Source of the DNA: an uncultured Acidimicrobiales bacterium
Lineage (GTDB): Bacteria; Actinomycetota; Acidimicrobiia; Acidimicrobiales; SZUA-35
NCBI GenBank assembly: GCA_938008925.1
Contig: CALLIQ010000045.1
Span: 1-8,549, forward strand
Length of the DNA stretch: 8,549 bases
Direction of reading: 5' to 3'
Part shown: positions 1 to 5,510 of the stretch, piece by piece
Layout of the letters: each line of letters starts with the position of its first letter
Position numbering within the stretch: position 1 is the stretch's first letter
Position numbers and translations under genes: made by a program
The notes under the pieces: model-generated
What the model saw: only the letters and a program-made list of their open reading frames with translations
What the model was told of the DNA's origin: nothing
Databases searched by the model: none

Positions 1-147
1 GCCACCCCACGGAAACAGAGGCGACAGTGCTTCTGGTACATCGAGGATCTGCTCGCCCGAGAGGGTGACCGGCTTCAGCTTGGCGAGCACATCGGGATCG
101 AGACGCTCCCGTCGCCGAACACTCGTGTCGCTGACCGCCACCACCAT
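1..147 (-). CDS. Partial N-terminus of probable RecA-like/ImuA-type SOS protein
   Basis: Only the first 49 codons are in the window; the frame stays open through position 1. I place the start at the ATG at 147-145 because a -10-like GATACT ends exactly 6 nt before it and a LexA box overlaps that promoter. An in-frame ATG at 201 lies inside a hairpin stem and upstream of the promoter, so it is unlikely. The visible protein begins MVVAVSDTSV and ends with PEALSPLFPWGG. From memory, a stretch of the form 'P-x-A-L-x-P-L-hydrophobic-P-x-G-G' just before an 'LxRGS' segment opens the nucleotide-binding domain of the RecA-like/ImuA' proteins encoded beside DNA polymerase Y and DnaE2 homologues in actinobacteria. 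SOS control is known for that cassette and agrees with the box seen here. The identity is inferred from a short fragment plus its operator; no Walker A motif is in view. Confidence 0.5.
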   Translation of the reverse strand, partial: MVVAVSDTSVRRRERLDPDVLAKLKPVTLSGEQILDVPEALSPLFPWGG

Positions 148-153
148 CTCACC

Positions 154-182
154 AGTATCGAACACTTGTTCGCTTTCGGCAA
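154..182 (-). promoter_or_regulatory. Promoter of the SOS-type gene (leaderless)
   Basis: Read on the minus strand, TTGCCG (182-177) is followed by a 17-nt spacer and GATACT (159-154), then 6 nt and the ATG at 147. The -35 matches TTGACA at four of six positions and the -10 matches TATAAT at four of six. The spacing puts the transcription start at the A of the ATG, so the mRNA should be leaderless. The promoter lies downstream of the hairpin at 194-236, which makes this gene a unit separate from the kinase operon. Confidence 0.6.
158..173. promoter_or_regulatory. LexA operator (SOS box)
   Basis: The plus strand reads TCGAACACTTGTTCGC. This matches the actinobacterial/mycobacterial LexA consensus TCGAAC-N4-GTTCGA at 11 of the 12 specified positions, and its inner 14 nt have perfect CGAAC/GTTCG arms. 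It covers the last two bases of the -10 element and most of the adjacent spacer, so bound LexA would block RNA polymerase. It is the only GAAC-N4-GTTC site I noticed in the window. The match and its position are seen directly; LexA binding is inferred. Confidence 0.8.
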
Positions 183-193
183 CTCGGCCACCA

Positions 194-236
194 ACCTCCA
201 TCACCTTTGGGGTCTGACCCCAGAGGTGATGGAGGT
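194..236 (-). terminator. 20-bp hairpin ending the kinase operon
   Basis: ACCTCCATCACCTTTGGGGT (194-213) and ACCCCAGAGGTGATGGAGGT (217-236) pair over 20 bp around a CTG loop, with one non-Watson-Crick position (207/223). It begins 14 nt beyond the kinase stop codon and precedes the promoter of the next gene, which suits a terminator. Neither strand has a T-tract, so it is not a classical intrinsic terminator. The odd pair is U-G in plus-strand RNA but A-C in minus-strand RNA. The inner GGGGTCTGACCCC core resembles REP-like palindromes I recall from GC-rich genomes. Confidence 0.6.
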
Positions 237-250
237 CGGACTGAGGGTGG

Positions 251-1246
251 TCAATTCAGGGGGATCACGTCGGTGTCGATGGCGGCGTATGCCTTGGTGA
301 GCGCCTCGAGGTGCTCGCCGTCTCGATGGGAGCCGACCACGGCTCCACCGGAGCCGGTGAAGGTCGCCGGGGCCTCGAGGTCAGCGGCGAGGTCGACCAG
401 GGCGAGCTGGGCGTCGGGGAGTGGGCCGAGACGTCGCCGAAGCACCATGTTCCGGCCGATGAGTTCGGCAAAGCGCTCGGTCGCTCCCCAGTGGAGGGCG
501 GCTCGGCCTTCGGCTGCCAGGCCAGCCAGCGAACGCATCGTGTCGCGGATGACCGGGTCGCCTGCGTCGAACCGCGAGCGGAGCTCGGCGTGATAGTTGC
601 CGCTCGGCTCGGCGGCTGACCGCCGCGAGGCGAGGAACAGCGGAGGGAGCGCCGATGCGTCGATCGTCTCGTACTCGCCGTGGGACACACCGAATCGAGC
701 GTCGGTCACGAGGTCACCGAAGTCCATCGACACCAGACCGCCGTATGACTGCACCACACGATCCTGCAACCCGGCTGTGATGCCAAGCTGTTCGGTCTCG
801 ACGGCCAGCGCGATCGATGGCACGACCTCGGCCGGGATCGCCAGCTCGACCGACTCCGCGAGGCAGCGAAGCGTCGCCACCACGAGGGCGGACGATCCCG
901 CGAGGCCGACCTGTCGGGGAATCGTCGTGGTGTATCGCAGTACGAATCCGTCTGGCTGTCGATGATCGACCGACCGACACACGTCGATGAACGTACGGAC
1001 GGTCGCGGCCAGCAGCTGCACGCCGGTCCCGTAACCGAACCGATCGACCTGATCGACGAAATCGGTCGGTCCGCCCCACGCACTGCGGTCGTCGGGACCC
1101 GGCTCGATGGTGATTCCGGATGCCGCTGACTCGAGCGACACCGTCGCCTCGAACGCCGGCACAGTCATGGCGATCGTTCGGCCGCCGTAGCCGTCGGACG
1201 GATTGCCGAGCAGTCCGACTCGTGCCGGAATCGAATGGGAGATCAC
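251..1246 (-). CDS. GHMP-family sugar kinase, glucuronokinase-like
   Basis: Probable cytoplasmic ATP-dependent sugar-1-kinase; in plants this type makes glucuronate-1-phosphate from glucuronate and ATP. The 331 residues carry the three GHMP motifs: an N-terminal PARVGLLGNPSDGYGGRT (7-24), the ATP-binding loop PRQVGLAGSSA (110-120), and a C-terminal TGSGGAVV (297-304). The segment LQDRVVQSYGGLVSMDF (160-176) and the later 'GDP-VIRDTMRSLAGLAAEGR-AL' stretch resemble plant glucuronokinase as I recall it, more than galactokinase or mevalonate kinase. The start is a GTG 16 nt after the preceding stop, without a clear ribosome-binding site. It is the last gene of a four-gene unit and is followed by a hairpin. 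No pyrophosphorylase lies nearby, so the substrate is uncertain; glucuronate, arabinose or a heptose phosphate are possible. Confidence 0.85.
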   Translation of the reverse strand: MISHSIPARVGLLGNPSDGYGGRTIAMTVPAFEATVSLESAASGITIEPGPDDRSAWGGPTDFVDQVDRFGYGTGVQLLAATVRTFIDVCRSVDHRQPDGFVLRYTTTIPRQVGLAGSSALVVATLRCLAESVELAIPAEVVPSIALAVETEQLGITAGLQDRVVQSYGGLVSMDFGDLVTDARFGVSHGEYETIDASALPPLFLASRRSAAEPSGNYHAELRSRFDAGDPVIRDTMRSLAGLAAEGRAALHWGATERFAELIGRNMVLRRRLGPLPDAQLALVDLAADLEAPATFTGSGGAVVGSHRDGEHLEALTKAYAAIDTDVIPLN

Positions 1247-1262
1247 GTGCTCGACGGCACGA

Positions 1263-1586
1263 TCAGCCGGCGAAGTTCTCCGGGTCGGGGATCGGCACCC
1301 CGGGCTTGTAGTGGATGTAGAGATTCTCGACGATCTCTTTCAAGCCACTCGAATCAGCGCCGGACGCCAGCTCGACCGTGATCGTCTGCGCGTAGATGTG
1401 CACGGCGTCGACCTTGCCGGTGTCGAGGAGCAGGCCGGCGACGACGTCGGGCGGACGATCGCCGATGATGGGCTCGCCGCGGCGATACCGCTCGTGCCCC
1501 ATCCCGGTGAAGGTTCGGTTGGTATCGAACCGGACACGACCGTGTACGGCTGCTGCTTGTTCGACAACGCTGACTGGCTCACCCAT
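1263..1586 (-). CDS. Small NifU N-terminal-domain-like protein
   Basis: A 107-residue soluble protein starting at an ATG that overlaps the preceding gene by 8 nt. AGGA about 10 nt upstream is one of the few plausible ribosome-binding sites in the window. The layout resembles the NifU/Nfu N-terminal domain as it occurs alone in actinobacteria: a strand with an 'RVRFDTNRTFTG' core (about 17-28), a helix with 'VVAGLLLDTGKVDAVHIY' (about 48-65), a strand 'TITVEL' and a final helix. There is no Cys-X-X-Cys, so it cannot be a classical cluster-binding Nfu C-terminal domain. A role in iron-sulfur handling is therefore only a family-level guess. Translational coupling to the membrane protein upstream is likely. 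The family assignment rests on recalled similarity and could be wrong; the gene itself is well supported by its packing. Confidence 0.6.
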   Translation of the reverse strand: MGEPVSVVEQAAAVHGRVRFDTNRTFTGMGHERYRRGEPIIGDRPPDVVAGLLLDTGKVDAVHIYAQTITVELASGADSSGLKEIVENLYIHYKPGVPIPDPENFAG

Positions 1587-2019
1587 CGGGCGACGATCCT
1601 ACCGCCTTCGCCGAACGCCACACCAGAGCACGCCACACCAAGGCACTGAGCGCAACGGTCACGAGGGCCAGCACGGTGTGCACCACCTTGAAACCGATGC
1701 TGAAGTCGGCGAACAGGGTTTGGGCCCCGCGGATCAACCACCAGCCCGACCCGACCACGGTCAAGCCCACCAGCACGGTGCGAGCCTGCGGACGCCTCGT
1801 CAGCACCAGCACTCCCCCGGCGATGGCCGCCGCCGCGAACCCGACCGCGACGACCAGCCGCCACGTCCGAGCGAATCCGGCGAGGTCATCGTCGGCGATC
1901 ACGTTGGTGATCCGTTGACCCCAGACGAAGACCGTCCAACCGGCCAGACCAAGAGCCGCTGTCCGAAACGAGGGTCGAGGCGACGTGTCGTGACCAATCA
2001 TCTCGTCGTGACCAATCAT
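1579..2019 (-). CDS. Four-helix membrane protein, function unknown
   Basis: I do not recognise this 146-residue protein. It has about four hydrophobic segments (near residues 18-42, 54-73, 81-98 and 108-129) separated by short basic or acidic loops, so it is an inner-membrane protein with little outside the bilayer. The ATG at 2019 overlaps the lipoprotein stop as ATGA, typical of translational coupling. The N-terminus begins with a doubled MIGHDE/MIGHDT because the start region is a tandem duplication, so an ATG at 2001 is an equally good start that removes six residues. The C-terminus overlaps the next gene by 8 nt. Context (lipoprotein before, NifU-like protein and sugar kinase after) does not suggest a function. 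Confidence 0.75.
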   Translation of the reverse strand: MIGHDEMIGHDTSPRPSFRTAALGLAGWTVFVWGQRITNVIADDDLAGFARTWRLVVAVGFAAAAIAGGVLVLTRRPQARTVLVGLTVVGSGWWLIRGAQTLFADFSIGFKVVHTVLALVTVALSALVWRALVWRSAKAVGSSPDG

Positions 2020-2020
2020 C
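1987..2020. repeat. 18-bp tandem duplication of a start codon region
   Basis: GTCGTGACCAATCATC occurs at 1987-2002 and again at 2005-2020, a period of 18 bp. Each copy contains the minus-strand ATG of the membrane protein, so two in-frame starts six codons apart result. The upstream copy also contains the stop codon of the lipoprotein gene. Confidence 0.9.
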
Positions 2021-2720
2021 CGAGAAGATCCTCGGTGCTGATTCCGCAGATGTCGAGCACCGCCAACAAGCCGTCGGTCGTCGCCTCGGTCAACACGCCA
2101 CTCACGACGTCGTCGAGGGTGTCGGAATCGATGTTCTCAGCGACGCACTGCGAGGCCTCTGGCGTGATGCCGAGCAACAGCTCCAGGTCCTCGGCGAGAT
2201 CGGCGGTGACGACCGCATCGACCTCCTCGTTCGCCGGGTCGCCCGTGTCGCCCAACAGCTCGTCGAGTTCCGCCTGGTCGAGCGGAGCGGGAGCCGGGCC
2301 GGAACACGACTGATCGACGTACGCCCGGAAGCGTTGATCGGCGAGCGCGGTGTCGCTCTCCGGATCGTCGTTCATCACCTCGAGCTGTTCGAAGGAGAGT
2401 GCGAGCAGGTCGTAGTCGACCGCGGCCAACTCGACATCGAGGGTCTCGACCGACGACCGAATCGTCGCGATGTCATCGACCAGCTCGTCAGGGCTTCGCT
2501 CCCCCAACACGGTGAGGCGGTCGAGCCAGGCCTGCACGAAGGCTTCGGTCTGGGTCGCGTCGCCAGCGACCTGGCCGATCGTCGGCTCGAATCGCTGGTA
2601 CTCGAGGGCCCGCTCGCAAAACGGGTCGGACTCAACCGGGTCGGCCGACTCGGCGTCGCTCCCGCAGGCCGCAACGAGCACGGCCACCGTGAGTAGAGGA
2701 GCGAGAACGCGGACGAGCAC
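2016..2720 (-). CDS. Predicted secreted lipoprotein, function unknown
   Basis: I chose the GTG at 2720. It gives a compact lipoprotein signal peptide (VLVR, then VLAPLLTVAVLVAAC, lipobox LVAAC with the acylated Cys at residue 19), and a -10 hexamer TAGCCT ends 7 nt before it. A GTG at 2786 would add 22 residues and overlap the ribonuclease HII gene. The mature part, about 215 residues, is very acidic and helical, with an alanine/proline linker near the middle and four further cysteines (DPFCERA, DQSCSG, SQCVAEN, DICGIS) that could form two disulfides outside the membrane. The last 50 residues, 'ITPEASQCVAENID ... DICGIS', look like a small domain I associate with Acidimicrobiia lipoproteins. 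It heads the four-gene unit, and its stop is fused (ATGA) to the membrane protein start, so the two may act together. Confidence 0.75.
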   Translation of the reverse strand: MLVRVLAPLLTVAVLVAACGSDAESADPVESDPFCERALEYQRFEPTIGQVAGDATQTEAFVQAWLDRLTVLGERSPDELVDDIATIRSSVETLDVELAAVDYDLLALSFEQLEVMNDDPESDTALADQRFRAYVDQSCSGPAPAPLDQAELDELLGDTGDPANEEVDAVVTADLAEDLELLLGITPEASQCVAENIDSDTLDDVVSGVLTEATTDGLLAVLDICGISTEDLLG

Positions 2721-2727
2721 GGCGCAG

Positions 2728-2733
2728 AGGCTA
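2728..2733 (-). promoter_or_regulatory. -10 element of the lipoprotein operon
   Basis: TAGCCT on the minus strand, followed by 7 nt and the GTG at 2720, fits a leaderless promoter. I see no good -35 hexamer upstream. The palindrome at 2739-2751 occupies the spacer, so activator or repressor control is possible. Confidence 0.45.
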
Positions 2734-2738
2734 GGCCG

Positions 2739-2751
2739 CGGGAACTTCCCG
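2739..2751. promoter_or_regulatory. 13-nt palindrome, possible operator
   Basis: CGGGAACTTCCCG is a perfect palindrome around its central base. It lies 7 nt beyond the ribonuclease HII stop and just upstream of the lipoprotein -10. It could be an operator for the lipoprotein operon or a weak terminator stem for the upstream gene. It has no T-tract. Confidence 0.35.
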
Positions 2752-2757
2752 TCCCGT

Positions 2758-3468
2758 TCAGGACTGAAAGAGTTGGGTCTGGCCACCGGGCGGAAGGCGG
2801 CGAACGCCCGCCCAAGGCAAACCGTCCATGAACACCCACGAGCGGCGGTGGAGCGGCGTCGGGCCGTACCCCTTCAGCGCCGCCTTGTGACGAGGACACG
2901 GGTAGCCCTTGTTGAACTCGAAGTCGAAGCCGGGGTAGGCCTCTGACTCGGCACGCATCATGCGGTCTCGGGTCACCTTGGCGAGGATCGATGCCGCCGC
3001 GATCGACGCCGAGATCGAGTCGCCCTTCACGAGCATCGTGGTGTTCGGATGGCCAACGAAGTTCCACTTGCCGTCGAGCAGCACGGCGTCGACGTCGACA
3101 CCCAGCCCGTCGATCGCCCGCTTCGCCGCCAGCTTCTGCGCAGCCGACATGCCGAGCTGGTCACACTCGTCGTTGCTGACGTGACCGATCGACCACGCCT
3201 CTGCCCAGTCGGCGATCCGGTCGAACATCGCCTCTCGTTCCGACTCGGTGAGTTGTTTGGAATCGCGCAACTTGTAGATCCGGCGGTCCTTGGGGACGAC
3301 GATGGCGCCGATCGTGAGCGGGCCGGCCCACGAACCTCGCCCGACCTCGTCGATACCGACGACGACCTCGGCCCCATCCGCCCAGAACTCTCGCTCGTGG
3401 GCGAGGCCGGGCGCTGATCGCTTGAGTGCTTTGCGGAGCTTTGGAACCGCACCCGCTTTGGTCCCCAT
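2758..3468 (-). CDS. rnhB: Ribonuclease HII
   Basis: Endonuclease that cuts RNA in RNA-DNA hybrids and removes misincorporated ribonucleotides. With the ATG at 3468 it has 236 residues, normal for the family. All four metal-binding acidic residues are visible: D40 and E41 in GIDEVGRG, D132 in LLDGKW, and D150 in VKGDS, followed by the signature SIAAASILAKVTRD (155-168). DSKQLTESER (69-78) is also typical. About 37 residues, basic at first, precede the catalytic core. The open frame extends upstream to 3969, but that part is antisense to the thioesterase gene and carries no family signature. A minus-strand TAGCGT ends 8 nt before the chosen ATG. The gene is divergent from the thioesterase, with 24 bp between starts. 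Confidence 0.95.
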   Translation of the reverse strand: MGTKAGAVPKLRKALKRSAPGLAHEREFWADGAEVVVGIDEVGRGSWAGPLTIGAIVVPKDRRIYKLRDSKQLTESEREAMFDRIADWAEAWSIGHVSNDECDQLGMSAAQKLAAKRAIDGLGVDVDAVLLDGKWNFVGHPNTTMLVKGDSISASIAAASILAKVTRDRMMRAESEAYPGFDFEFNKGYPCPRHKAALKGYGPTPLHRRSWVFMDGLPWAGVRRLPPGGQTQLFQS

Positions 3469-3486
3469 GTCGCCGAACGCTACCTT
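3458..3486 (+). promoter_or_regulatory. Leaderless promoter of the thioesterase-permease unit
   Basis: TTGGTC (3458-3463), a 17-nt spacer, and TACCTT (3481-3486) are followed by 6 nt and the GTG at 3493. This is the spacing expected if transcription starts at the G of the start codon. The -35 lies inside the first codons of the divergent ribonuclease HII gene. Confidence 0.55.
3477..3482 (-). promoter_or_regulatory. -10 element for ribonuclease HII
   Basis: The minus strand reads TAGCGT, 8 nt before the ATG at 3468. It shares the two bases 3481-3482 with the opposite-strand TACCTT, so the two -10 elements overlap. No convincing -35 is visible. Confidence 0.4.
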
Positions 3487-3492
3487 CCGCCC

Positions 3493-4239
3493 GTGGACTC
3501 TGACAGCCCGACCGACAACAGCTCGACCGCTGATCCCGGCACCGCCGACGAGTCCTCCTCGACGAGCCCCTTCTGGCGCGACTCGACGCTCGACGAACCG
3601 GCCGTCGCCTGGACCGAAGACGAGGTCGCCAGCATCGGCGTCGCCGACCAGCTTCGCCGGGGCCTCCACGCGCTCATCGCGGGTGAACACGACGTCGCGA
3701 CTCTCGAGCAGGTGCGACGGGATCTCGACGTGGCCTTGCATGCGCTCGATGCCTCGCCGCCGAAGCACAAAGAGCTGGGCAAGTGGGAGTCCCCGGACAT
3801 GATCGAGCCGCCCTCCGTCGACACCCCGTTCACCAACTCCCTCACCCGACCGGTGTCGGGGCCGGGCAATCCGTGGAGCATTCCGTTGCACGTCGTTCGG
3901 CGGGGCGAAGCAGCCGTCACCGTCGTCACCCTCGGCGCTGGCTACGAGGGCGCACCGGAGCGAGCCCACGGCGGCGTCGTCTCAGCGATCTTCGACGATC
4001 TGTGCGGGTTCCTGCTCACGCTGCAGCGGGTGATCGCCTTCACCGCTTCGCTCACGGTGAATTATCACGCTGGAACCCCGTTGCACGAGCCCATCACCTA
4101 CCGCGGGTGGGTCGAGCGAACAGACGGTCGCAAGCTCTACCTCAAGGCCGAGTGCCGACGAGGTGACGAGGACCCAGACGGCGAACTCATCACCTCGTGC
4201 GAGGCGCTCTTCATCTCGATCGACCCTCTGTCGTTCTGA
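3493..4239 (+). CDS. PaaI-type hotdog-fold thioesterase
   Basis: Probable cytoplasmic acyl-CoA thioesterase of 248 residues. The C-terminal hotdog domain (about 120-245) has the signature HGGVVSAIFDDLCGF, with H159-G160-G161 and the likely catalytic acid D168 or D169. The strand 'TASLTVNYHAGTPL' follows, as in 4HBT/PaaI proteins. The N-terminal 100 residues are an extra: a Ser/Asp/Thr-rich start and a charged helix (about 48-88), roughly doubling the usual 130-150 residue length. The GTG start is supported by a -10 hexamer 6 nt upstream; an ATG at 3799 would give a bare hotdog domain. The permease starts 12 nt after its stop, so the two are probably co-transcribed. The acyl substrate cannot be read from the sequence. 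Confidence 0.85.
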   Translation: MDSDSPTDNSSTADPGTADESSSTSPFWRDSTLDEPAVAWTEDEVASIGVADQLRRGLHALIAGEHDVATLEQVRRDLDVALHALDASPPKHKELGKWESPDMIEPPSVDTPFTNSLTRPVSGPGNPWSIPLHVVRRGEAAVTVVTLGAGYEGAPERAHGGVVSAIFDDLCGFLLTLQRVIAFTASLTVNYHAGTPLHEPITYRGWVERTDGRKLYLKAECRRGDEDPDGELITSCEALFISIDPLSF

Positions 4240-4251
4240 CGTCGGCCAACC

Positions 4252-5220
4252 GTGTCCGTCGTCCGCCTCCTCGTCGACGTCCTCGGACCCGTCGTGGTCA
4301 TCGTCGGGATCGGCGCCTACGCCGGGCGACGCCTGACGCTCGACATCGACACGCTGTCCCGCCTCGCCTACTGGGTGCTCGGACCGGCGTTCGTGTTCGA
4401 GATCTTCCTCGAGAACCAGCTCGCCGGCGGAACCGCGTTTCGCCTCGTCGCTGCCGGACTGGCCGGCATGGTCGTCGCCGGTGTCGTCACGTTCGCTGTC
4501 AGCCGGGCGATGGCGGCCCCAGGACCGACGATCGCGGCCGATGTGATGACCGCCTCGTACGGCAACGTCGGAAACACCGGTTTGGCCGTGACCGCCTTCG
4601 CCCTCGGCGACGATGCCCTGGCCGCTGCGAGTGTGCTCATGCTCACCATCAACATCACCGGGATGGCATCGGGCATCGCCATGGCCGCATCGCAGAAGTA
4701 CGGGCTCGGTGGTGTCGCCAAGCGCGCGCTCCTCGCTCCCATGACGATCGGGGCAGCCGCCGCCATTGCGTTGAACGCCGCCGGCGTGAACGGGGCCGAG
4801 GTCGTCGCCGATGGCGTCGTCACCGACGGTGCTGCCAGCGACGGCACCGCGCTCCCGCTGGTGATCGACCGCGCAGTCGGTCTCGCTGCGGCGGCGATGA
4901 TCCCGGTCATGCTCCTCGCACTAGGGATGCAGCTCGCCGCCACCGGTTGGCGACCGCCGACCGCCGGGCTCGGCCTGAGCACCGTGGCCAAACTCGTGAT
5001 CGCCCCGATCGCTGCGGTGGCCGTCGGCTCGATGCTCGGCCTGGACGGTGACAACCTCGGCGCCGTCGCCATCCAATCGGCGATGCCACCTGCCGTGTTC
5101 TGTCTGATCGTTGCCCGCGAGCACGGTCTCGAAGCCGATCGGGTCACCACCAGCGTGGTCACGATGACCGCTCTCTCGCTCCTGACCCTGCCGGTCGTCC
5201 TGGTCCTCGCCGTCCCCTGA
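4252..5220 (+). CDS. AEC-family permease (auxin efflux carrier-like)
   Basis: Integral membrane transporter of 322 residues, the usual length of the AEC/BASS-fold family, with about ten hydrophobic segments. Family traits include the first helix 'VVIVGIGAYAGRR', the 'LSRLAYWVLGPAFVFEIFLEN' turn, the glycine/asparagine-rich YGNVGNTGLAV motif before the mid-protein break, and a C-terminal half with ALGMQLA and QSAMPPAVFCLIVAREHG. Bacterial members move organic acids such as malate, or other carboxylates; the cargo here is unknown. A short Asp/Gly/Ala-rich loop (about 180-200) separates the halves. It starts with GTG 12 nt after the thioesterase stop and has no ribosome-binding site, so coupling is likely. 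It ends in the repeat-rich convergent region. Confidence 0.88.
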   Translation: MSVVRLLVDVLGPVVVIVGIGAYAGRRLTLDIDTLSRLAYWVLGPAFVFEIFLENQLAGGTAFRLVAAGLAGMVVAGVVTFAVSRAMAAPGPTIAADVMTASYGNVGNTGLAVTAFALGDDALAAASVLMLTINITGMASGIAMAASQKYGLGGVAKRALLAPMTIGAAAAIALNAAGVNGAEVVADGVVTDGAASDGTALPLVIDRAVGLAAAAMIPVMLLALGMQLAATGWRPPTAGLGLSTVAKLVIAPIAAVAVGSMLGLDGDNLGAVAIQSAMPPAVFCLIVAREHGLEADRVTTSVVTMTALSLLTLPVVLVLAVP

Positions 5221-5284
5221 GCTCGCGACCCTCCACCGACCGCCCTCAGAGCCTCGAGCCGCAACGCCCCTCAAGCCGCAACCC

Positions 5285-5359
5285 CCCTCGACCACAACGC
5301 CCTCGACCACAACGCCCTCGACCACATCGCCCTCGACCGCACCGCCCTCGATCGCACCG
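5285..5359. repeat. 15-bp minisatellite, five units
   Basis: Units start at 5285, 5300, 5315, 5330 and 5345. The first two are identical (CCCTCGACCACAACG), the third differs at one base, and units four and five drift progressively. Degenerate copies occur in the left flank (from 5251) and begin on the right at 5360. Because 15 is a multiple of three, every frame stays open through the array, which creates false ORFs with VVVEG or GRCGR repeats. Confidence 0.9.
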
Positions 5360-5371
5360 CCCCTGAGCCGC

Positions 5372-5477
5372 TTCTGGAGATCCTGCGCGCTGCGTCCTCC
5401 GTTCTGGAGGCGAATCGCGCTGGTCCCGGCGCGCTGGGTCTCCAGAACGAGACCGGCGGCGCGCAGGGCCTCCAGAA
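5372..5477. repeat. Nested palindrome built of four 19-nt boxes
   Basis: Four boxes of the form TTCTGGAG-N6-CGCGC occur at 5372-5390 and 5402-5420 on the plus strand, and at 5429-5447 and 5459-5477 on the minus strand. The two boxes on each side are spaced 30 nt apart and the whole is symmetric about 5424.5. The TTCTGGAG and CGCGC blocks are identical in all four boxes, while the N6 blocks and the 11-nt spacers differ. RNA could fold as an inner hairpin (9 + 5 bp, 8-nt loop) inside an outer 19-bp stem with two imperfect positions. It lies between two convergent genes and may act as a bidirectional terminator, a protein-binding array or a mobile palindromic repeat. Confidence 0.9.
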
Positions 5478-5489
5478 ACTGTGGTGAAT

Positions 5490-5508
5490 GGGGGCGGGGC
5501 GGGAGGGG
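5490..5508 (+). other. G-quadruplex motif
   Basis: GGGGGCGGGGCGGGAGGGG contains four runs of at least three G separated by single bases, the ideal short-loop pattern. It lies in the convergent gap, two bases beyond the stop codon of the DUF3291 gene, and on the sense strand of the permease transcript. Confidence 0.7.
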
Positions 5509-5510
5509 CG

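Noticed and set aside
145..201. Longer start (ATG at 201) for the edge gene
   Set aside because: It lies inside the terminator stem and upstream of the -35, -10 and LexA box, so the transcript would not include it.
1..300. Plus-strand open frame running from the window edge to a stop at 298-300
   Set aside because: It passes through the hairpin stem and the kinase 3' end, has a His/Arg-rich composition, and opposes a minus-strand frame with a clear promoter and LexA box.
3469..3969. 167-residue N-terminal extension of ribonuclease HII
   Set aside because: It is antisense to the thioesterase, lacks any family signature, and the protein is already normal length from the ATG at 3468.
4368..5264. 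Minus-strand 298-codon frame
   Set aside because: Antisense shadow of the permease; composition dominated by Ala, Ser, Pro and Thr.
5251..5369. Possible CRISPR array
   Set aside because: The 15-bp units are directly adjacent with no spacers and diverge gradually; no cas genes are present.
5372..5477. Small protein encoded by the palindrome (LLEILRAA / FLEALRAA on both strands)
   Set aside because: The similarity between strands follows from the inverted repeat itself; neither frame has a promoter or start context.
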